DNA of 64,000 nucleotides from NCBI GenBank assembly GCA_021234155.1, contig JAJEKV010000042.1, positions 1,073,742 through 1,137,741 on the forward strand. The letters are read 5' to 3'. Source of the DNA: Isoetes taiwanensis. Lineage: Eukaryota; Streptophyta; Lycopodiopsida; Isoetales; Isoetaceae. Both the position numbers and the translations under genes were made by a program. Shown here piece after piece: positions 56,361 through 64,000 of this stretch. Every line of letters begins with the position of its first letter. The first letter of the stretch is position 1. The notes beneath the pieces are model-generated. The model was not told the origin of the DNA and did no database searches. It saw nothing but the letters and a program-made list of their open reading frames with translations.

Positions 56361-59300
56361 TTATAGTCGAGAACTTTGCACCATGGAGACATCCTTTGAA
56401 ATTTGTACCACCACCTAGAAACAAGCATGCACATGATCTTTGTAGGCACAATTTTTTGGTCAAAAAAATGCAGAAGCAGTTTGTTGAAGCAAACCTTTCC
56501 AATGCTCTGGCCAGAATTGAGATACTCCACTGCATCAGCCACGGAATTGAGGCCAATAAAGGGCATCGGGTCGATTGCAACCTGGAAAAGAACTTAGAAA
56601 GCTTATAGACACTTGAGATTTGATTAGCAGCATACCTTCAATTTGGATGAAGTGTAAAGGTTATAAAGTTTTTCAATATGCCGTCTCCATAACTTACTAT
56701 AATCCATGAGAAAGAAGCCAACCTATTTACAGATAGAACTTACTGAATGTTAGCAACTGAGATTCTAGGAATTGAGAAGCCACATCTTTTTCATGTCATT
56801 TTGTCATATAGAACGGCCATGTGGAACTTACTAACCCACAACCAGGTAACATACTAATAACATCAGCAAACAGCTGGGAGCCAGCCAGGCCATAAGTTAA
56901 GTGGTCTTCATGCATGTAGAATTTTTAGATATTTGAACAATTTGCTTTACAATTTTTCTCCAATCATAGTTACAATTATGTTGCCGAAAGAGACCTACCA
57001 GACTTTGAGATTTTGCCAAAAGCTTCTCGCACATTCCTGGGTAGTTTCTTGGTTGCCAACCTTCTTTCCCTTGATACTGCAATGTCTTATTAGAAGAAAA
57101 CCTTCATGAACGTTACAAACTATAACACTAGAGTGTACCTGAGACACCATTCCAATGATAAGAAGACGTCCACATACTGCAAGAGCATTGAGGCAAGTAT
57201 CAAACATGACTCCCCCCACAGATTCATATATTAAGTCTACTCCCATTGAATATTCACGCTTCAACACCTACAGCAAAACAAAGCACTAAGTCAAATTAAG
57301 ATTAAACATGCCACATCCAGTGTGCACACCAAATCATTTTCCTATCCAAAACATAAATGTTGTCTTTATTTCACACAATATAGCAAAGACCATAGAGAGA
57401 CTATTCTTAATAATTCTAAAATTGAATTTCATATTGCAGCTAATGTAATTAAAAGCCATAGTTGAAAAGAGTCCATCACATAATGATGATATGGCACATG
57501 CTGATGTGCCATGGAAATTTGGTTATTACCTCCACTGATGGCAATGATTAAAAATCAACCAATAAACTGGCCATGTGAACAAGTGTCTTACTGTTGGGCA
57601 ACAATTTTCTATTCAAGCACTGACATCTAATTACCACAAGCTCAGACAACTGTCAAAGACTTCCCACTAATATTTGCAAATACCAAATCTCGTCAAGCGG
57701 CACTATTTTCAGAAATTGTACTATTCCCTTCAAATTTTGCATCGAAGTGTGGATAAAAGTAGCCATCTCTTCAGGGTGGCAGCATTTAATGTCAAATACA
57801 TGATTGCCACCACTATTAATGACTCTAGCAAGGCTGTTTATACAACACACAATTGATACATATAACAAAATCAGCTCCACTATTTAGTTAAAATTTACTT
57901 GATGGAACATTATTATGCAAGGTTATAAAGCTCTCGCAAACCTTCTTAGTCTCTGCACTCTTTATCTGTATGCCTACGTTCTTATATAAATCTCTTTGCA
58001 TCCCTTGAAAATCAAGTCATGCAAGTTACCAACAATCATGTTAATTTCATGGTGTCGTGCCCCTCACAGAAATATTAATAAACAGTATGGTGGTTGTATG
58101 GCGGAGAGAATTAAACCCATAATGCTTAGAAACTAATGCTGCAATATAAGTATATAAGCCACTGAGGACATACCATTTTAACATCTTCTACTTTATAGTT
58201 TATAACTCGATGAACTCCTAAAGAAGATAGGAGTGATGCCTTTCCTTCCCCACCACATGTTGCAATGACCTTGTTTCCTGCTAATACTGCAAGCTAGAAT
58301 TCAAATCGTATAATATATTATTAAGAAAGTGGTGTTCAGCATTAATATCAAAAGAGAAAAGTCATACTACCTGTACAGCAAATTGTCCAGTTCCACCTGC
58401 AGCCGCAGTTACTAGAACTGTCTCGTTCGACCTCATTTTTCCAGCCTACAGCAATAGCACACTATTCTTGTTGAATTGTTGGAACTTGGAGGTTTAGCCA
58501 GCAAGAATCACAAGATAAAAACAGAAAAAACAAGATAGAAAAACTAGGAGCAGAAAAGAATAGCGGGATAGGAAAATACATGTTTAAAGAACATTTTCTC
58601 TAATTAACAAAAAATTTATCACCAGCACTTCCTAACAAGTTTCATTGATGAAACCTGTGCTGACGGCACATTATCTAATCTACTGTCACAAACATGAACC
58701 ATATGATAACCTTGCTTGAAATAGATCAACTTACAAGCAGAAATAACGTTTAAGGTGCATGCTGAAAAAGGAGCATGTTGCCTGTACGGATGTATGAGAG
58801 GAAGAAGAGCGAATGCCAATGCTTGGGATAATCTAGTACAAAGATTCAAGCAAGGTTGTGGACGCTTACTTTTATATTGTTTGCATGTGAGGTCCAACAT
58901 GAATTTGTTGAATTTCAAGAAGAAATTTCTATGCTTCAATATGAAGTGAGGATGTATGGGTTTGGTGCAGATTCAGATTCCATGGTTTAGTTTGCTACTT
59001 ACATTAACATGAGACAAGAACCAGCATTAAATGGCATGACTATTGTATCTAAGTAGGAGGGCTTTTCATTTTACCTCTTTTTCTTCCTTTTACTGTTCTC
59101 TTTGCACATCTCTATTCCCTCAGCCTTTTATCAAAACCTTAACACTTCCTTCCTTTCCCTCTTCATTTCTCCCCCCTAGATGTTTACATAAGTAGTCCTA
59201 GCATTGTTTGCCCTCATATTCTACTGATAACATAGAGAATCAAAATTTTCAGTGCAAACCTCCTCCAAAGCAATAGAAGCAGTTAATCCTGACACAAGTA

Positions 59301-62300
59301 ATGCCACAACCTCGGGTGTAGGAGCAGGCACAGGAAACGCATATTTTGCAAGCACCTGCAGAGCTATCATGTAATCAGTATAACACACCTGGAAGAATTA
59401 TAGTGAGAGCAGGAGACCGGCATGCGATTTAATAAATGACAAAGAGTTATATGGCAAATAACAAATTCAAAAGGTCTATGAAATGGCAACGATGACCATA
59501 CTCTTAGTGTGGAGTGCAAAGATGTAAGAGGCAATGCACTCTTCCTTTTTCTTTCTTTCTTTTTTTTTTGTGTGCACGCGCGTGTTTTGGGGGTTTTGGG
59601 GGGGACTGGAGGTGGTGTGGGGTGTGGGAATATATGAAATCAAGTGAGCTTAATACCCTTGTCAACTCTAGCAAGAATGTTACTCAAGAGATATACAATT
59701 ACCTCCCCATACTCTGCAAATCCGCCGTAGCTGATGGTTGCAACTGGAGACCCTAAGCTCAAACCAAACGATTCTGAGCCACTACCTAAACCAGCAACTA
59801 TACCAACAGTCTGTAATACCAAGGTTAAATATCAGTTTAATCTAAACTATGTAAAAAAGGAATTCTCTTACCTCAAAACCAGCATCAAATGGAAGATGTT
59901 CCAATGCCTCCTCTTTAGATTTAAAGTAGTTACCAGAGCTATAGTTGATCTACAGATTTAAAACAAAAAGAGTTGTAGTTGATCTGACGCTATCAATTAG
60001 AACGAATCATACTTGGATGCTCATAAAAAATTAGTATGTGTAAAACAAAGAGAGTGACTAATAATCTTATGCCATCAAGCGAGATGATGTTTGTGGCGCT
60101 TATGCGATGTGTTCAGTTTTGCATAAGCGGCATCTTTGAGGATGCTCGTTCGTTCTTAATCAAGTTCTTTGAAAATAAAAGTACACATTTCTGATCATAA
60201 ATTCATGAGTCGCTCAATTTGTGGGCCCTCTAAAAGGCAATGGTATCTTCCTCTTGTTCTTATCCATGAATACATCACTTGAAACCTTATTTGGCTGCGT
60301 CAGAAATAAAATTAAGTCCATTATAGCCCTTTTACATGAGCCAAATCCAGAAACGTATTTGAGATGCAAATAATTAACTTCCACTCTTACATTTCCATTC
60401 CCTTCTATTTCCATTCCCTTCTATTGCTAGTGAGGAATCATCATCTAAAAGGATTTTATCTCCATCATACTTTGTGAATTTTGAGAAAAGAGATTCATCA
60501 CCTGTTACATGAGTCGAGCAGCCACTATCCAAGCCACTATCCAAACAAACAACGCACCTATCAGACTTGTATCTTACACGATCAACCTCATCTACAAACA
60601 TTGCAAAACCTTGTGCAGCGGCAGAGGTTTGCTCCCTTGAGCTTGACGGCGATCCGTCTAAGGCAATGCGACTCCTTTTTAAGTTTCATTTTCAATATAC
60701 TCCTTTTTAGAGGGCAATCATTCACCATATGGCCAACTTCATCACAACAATAGCATTTGATATTTTTGTTGGAGTATGAACTTCAACGTTCGTCTCTCCC
60801 TCTACCTCTATTTGTACGGCCTCTTCATGGCCTCTTCCTCGTTGAGGTTCTCGTTGAGGCTGATGAGATTAAGAATCAGTCTTGGCAGTACCGGCATCTT
60901 GGTGTTGGAAATTTCTCCAATTTCCTCGACCCCTACTCCCCCTACTTCTTGATTGGCTGAAGTTTCTTCTTGATTGGCTGAAATTAACTTTGTGATCTCA
61001 AGACTTTCTACTGTAGGGATGCTGCAAGCTCTTCGAAGCTAGGCTAATTCTCCCGTCCTTGAAAAGCATCAAGAAAGTGCTCATATTCAGGTGCCCCCGA
61101 TATATGGCATTTAGGAGCTCATCCTCTTCAACTTCACTCCAATAGAAGCCAGTTGTGCGGCAATTTCTGTGATCTTTGCATTGAAGTCACTCACATCTTT
61201 ACATTCCCTTAACTTTAAACTGTTAAGCTGATTTCTTAACAATTGCTTCCTTGTATGATTCTTGGTCTCATAGATTTGTTGAAATTTGCGCCAGGCTTCA
61301 CTAGCACTTTTCACTCCAAGTATGTGCCTTTGAATCATCTACTGCAAGTTTGATGAGCAGCGGGGCCTTTTTATTCAACTCCTCCCATTTGTCATCTTCA
61401 TTTTGGTCTTCACCAGCTACTATGTCCCAAACTCCAGCAAAATCAAGTGCCAAAGTCATCTTCTCCTTCCAAATAGAGTATTTCTTGCCTTTAAGCAAAA
61501 ACTTCTCGCTCATGAACATTGTGAAAACACCAACCTCTTCTAATCAAAGTCCCAAATCTGCAAACTCCTACTCTATCTTCAAATGCAAGATAATATGCAA
61601 GCTGCTGCAACAAATCTTTCAGATTTTTACACTCAAGGGCTTCCCTTAGCTTGGTTAACGCTGCATGCAACTCTCCATAACAGAAGAATGCTTCTCTCTA
61701 GGCTCAAACACAAGTTAGGGTTAAAATCTGCTCTACTTTCCACAAGGCAGAAAAAGCTTCTCAAAATACTTCCTCTCCTACACAAAGTGAAGCACTCAAG
61801 GATGGCAACGCTGCTCTAATACCAAATATTCAGTGGAGAAGATGATCTGAACAGCAAAACACAATGGAGAGAGGAGGAGACGCAGTAAGCAACAAAGGCG
61901 GAGCACGAAACTTATATGTTACACTAACTCACGAGATGGTACATATATATGTGCCCCGTCCTCATGTTGGATGGCAAATAAAGGAAAGAATAAAAAATGA
62001 GAGGCCCATAAGCCAATACAAAATGTCCCACGGGGTACAACGTTAAGTTACGTTACACGTTAAGTAACAATGACTTAACATGTCCAAAATATATCACATT
62101 ATACTATTCTAACGAGGCAAAGTTATCCCATTCTCTTGCAGTGTTCACACCCCAGATATATCAATGGCAACTAAAGTGATATCCTTCATGTAACCATACA
62201 AACCTCCTTCTTGAAGCTTAAAAAGAATACAAAACAGAAAAAAGAGCTAAGATAAGGTGTACAAACAGTGAGATAATGGCCTTCTAATGGGGTTATTTAG

Positions 62301-62575
62301 CAGGAAAGATCTCTTGGCATGCGCCTAGGTAAATGAAACGGGTTAAGAGCCTATAGATAGTATGGCCTCCATTTCAATTGTTTATGTCTAGCTTCCATCT
62401 TGATCTGTCTCTTTTCTTTCGTTTTTTAAAAAGATTGTAAGCACTTACATCACTTGCATTAACTCCAGCAAAGAGGTACTTGATAAGTACATGACCAGCC
62501 TTTATTTGAGGCGCAAATGGAACAGAGATTATCTTTGTGGCATGTCTAAAGTTGTTGCTCAAGGTATGGACGATG
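56361..62575 (-). CDS. Quinone-oxidoreductase/prostaglandin-reductase-3-like enzyme, peroxisomal; 11 exons, 5' part outside
   Basis: Exons (minus): 62449-62575, 59872-59949, 59703-59810, 59260-59355, 58371-58445, 58174-58293, 57139-57267, 56999-57076, 56636-56722, 56495-56581, 56361-56414. All borders are GT/AG and the joined frame is open for 345 codons. The product is a medium-chain dehydrogenase of the zeta-crystallin type: [41 protein letters not shown] (NADPH-binding Gly motif), [31 protein letters not shown]. It lacks the zinc-ligand loop, so NADPH-dependent reduction of quinones or enones is expected. It ends SSRL, a PTS1 peroxisome import signal. Plant relatives carry an N-terminal short-chain dehydrogenase domain; the first exon here starts mid-codon, so earlier exons lie beyond 62575, probably outside the window. 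No break was seen. Confidence 0.92.
60181..61830 (-). mobile_element. Copia fragment (gag to protease) in the oxidoreductase intron
   Basis: On the minus strand: a primer site TGGTATTAGAGCAGCG at about 61811-61826, gag from about 61519 ([20 protein letters not shown], then [40 protein letters not shown]), a CCHC knuckle [14 protein letters not shown] near 60730, and a protease region [19 protein letters not shown] near 60520. After about 60180 the copia match ends, so integrase, reverse transcriptase and the second LTR are missing. Several stops occur. A 12-bp duplication gives LDSGLDSG. It is in the same orientation as the host gene, in a 2.5-kb intron. Confidence 0.75.
61831..62125 (-). repeat. 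Probable LTR of the intronic copia fragment
   Basis: The stretch beyond the primer site, on the side where the 5' LTR must lie. The outer border is uncertain because no second LTR is present for comparison; a candidate end is near 62125. Confidence 0.4.
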
Positions 62576-62640
62576 CTGCATAAACCTTAAACATCAGTAT
62601 TGAAACAAGGTAGTCACCATTTTAATATTCTATATATATA

Positions 62641-62641
62641 T

Positions 62642-62676
<35 letters not shown>

Positions 62677-62678
62677 TT
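62641..62678 (+). repeat. (TTTA)n microsatellite
   Basis: About nine uninterrupted tetramers preceded by a short (TA)n run. Confidence 0.95.
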
Positions 62679-62689
62679 CTTGCTCACTT

Positions 62690-63700
62690 AGGGCCTTGAG
62701 GCCATGGAGCATAAAAAATACACACAGAATATTCACTGTAGTTTTAACAAAAAGGCTCGATGAGCATCTATATTCTATATGACAATGGCAAAAACAGGCA
62801 GCCAAGTCCTAATAATACGGCAGGTTGAAGAGAAAAGGAACATGACAGCATCTCAATGTACAACTATATTAGCCTTCGGTGAGGGTCATCTGTTTGTGCC
62901 CTCATTGTCTTACAACAAAAGGACAATTTATTTACACAAACCTCTCTTCACCAATTAGATCAGAATTTTTACTTTATGATCCACATTAATGAAATTGATT
63001 TGAACTTATATACATATATGTCAATTACATATGTCATACGAGCCGCAGTACACAAAAAGGCTACCTAAAAACTTGTTGACCCTCATGGTTTTGGAGGTAC
63101 ACTTTCTAAGATTACCCAGCCTCCCCTGCTTGCATAAATTTTCAATGCAGAAATCAAGAGTTCAGAAAGATGCTGATATGGTTTAAGGTTAAATCTAACA
63201 ATGAGCTCGAGGGAGTGGCTAATATGATTATGCATTGGGCCAAATCATATAGAGTTAGTATATATCATGGTTGGGAACAAAAGGCAAAGACAAAGGCAAA
63301 GGCAGGCCAAAGAAGGCTAAAGTCAGAGAGACTTCTATAAATAGAACCTGAACTTCAATTGGCAATAGCTTCTCAACCAAAGATCCTTCTCAACCAGAGA
63401 TCCGATTTGGGCAAATTTTAGTTTTCTGGGACCGGCTGGGAGTCTAGTTTCCAAATTGGGGCGGCACGTTTTCTGGATCATCTGTACGAAGACGATATGG
63501 CAGAAATAGTGACCGGGGATCAAAGAAGACTGCTTTACTCCTTCGCTCTTGAATCTATACTAAGAAAGCTATCTTTTTTCCTAGAGCTTCTGCTGATCTT
63601 GTCTAGTAACTTATTACTATCCCAGAACCCAACTCAACCCAACTCTTGGTGTATCATATTGAGGATTGCTAGCTCGAGGGAGGTGCTACAACTGGAAACT
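62690..63700. other. Intron or intergenic, no supported exon
   Basis: Earlier exons of the oxidoreductase (its expected short-chain dehydrogenase half) were searched for on the minus strand and not found. Only short unrelated frames occur. Confidence 0.35.
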
Positions 63701-64000
63701 AATTGTTAGATATGCTTTACTTGTTAGATATGCCTTACTGTCTATTTACTACACATATGTTCCAGCCTGATATTGTTAGCTGAGTGGTCCGGTTGGCTGG
63801 AAAGCTCTTTTGAATAAGGCTTTAACTACTAATTGGTATAAAGGTTTTATATTTGTTCAAGTGTTTAGATGAACATCGTATCAAATTGATATCAGAGCGT
63901 GGTTTCGAATTTCTTTGGAACTATGGGTACTGGAACCATTGTCATGATCTATGTCCTATGTCCTGATCTAATCTATGTCCTGATAATGAAGCAGATCTAG
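63700..64000 (+). mobile_element. Probable LTR end, primer site and gag start of a copia element entering the window edge
   Basis: attgatatcagagcgtgg at 63885-63902 resembles a tRNA-Met primer site (tg.TATCAGAGC) and is followed within 25 bp by ATGGGTACTGGAACC, placed like a copia gag start. The preceding 0.2 kb would be the end of the LTR. The coding part is cut off by the end of the window. Confidence 0.4.

Overview
The window is nuclear DNA of a land plant. The evidence is a legume-lectin receptor kinase, a plant-type peroxisomal oxidoreductase gene split into many short exons with GT/AG borders, a secreted glycine-rich protein, and a dense mixture of copia elements, non-LTR retrotransposons, a Helitron, a hairpin MITE and a large LTR element. 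There are no bacterial operons and no phage or CRISPR features. Low gene density, kilobase introns with retroelements in them, and LINE/DUF-type elements unlike the usual flowering-plant set are compatible with a gymnosperm or other non-flowering plant, but the sequence alone does not settle this.

Layout. 0-9 kb: old repeats and, on the minus strand at about 5.1-8.6 kb, a multi-exon gene broken by frameshifts and stops. 9.6-13.9 kb: a pyrimidine-rich, internally repetitive, non-coding block whose two ends carry a 15-bp inverted repeat. 14-18.1 kb: pieces of a DUF4371/ZNF862-like (hAT-related) transposase. 18.6-21.6 kb: a LINE with endonuclease and reverse transcriptase. 22.8-24.5 kb: a Helitron relic with Rep and PIF1-helicase motifs. 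26.1-34.3 kb: a complete LTR retrotransposon (1.6-kb LTRs, 5-bp target duplication) that carries no recognisable gag-pol, inserted between two copies of an older 0.35-kb repeat.

35.8-41 kb is the most gene-like part: a glycine-rich secreted protein and an intact intronless 664-aa L-type lectin receptor kinase, both on the minus strand, with a decayed kinase fragment just beyond the receptor. 42-43.4 kb: a 5'-truncated LINE ending in poly(A). 43.7-45.2 kb: a DUF7869-like transposon protein that runs directly into the LTR of a copia element (45.2-50.0 kb), which has lost its catalytic Asp-Asp pair. 50.6-51.0 kb: a long palindromic MITE, followed by tandem repeats. 53.9-55.6 kb: another LINE.

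56.4-62.6 kb (minus) holds eleven consecutive exons, all in frame, of a zeta-crystallin/quinone-oxidoreductase-type enzyme ending in Ser-Arg-Leu, a peroxisomal import signal. Its first visible intron contains a second copia element. The window ends in what looks like the LTR/primer-binding-site junction of another copia element. Functional genes supported by intact frames are the lectin kinase, the glycine-rich protein and the oxidoreductase; almost everything else is transposon-derived and decayed.
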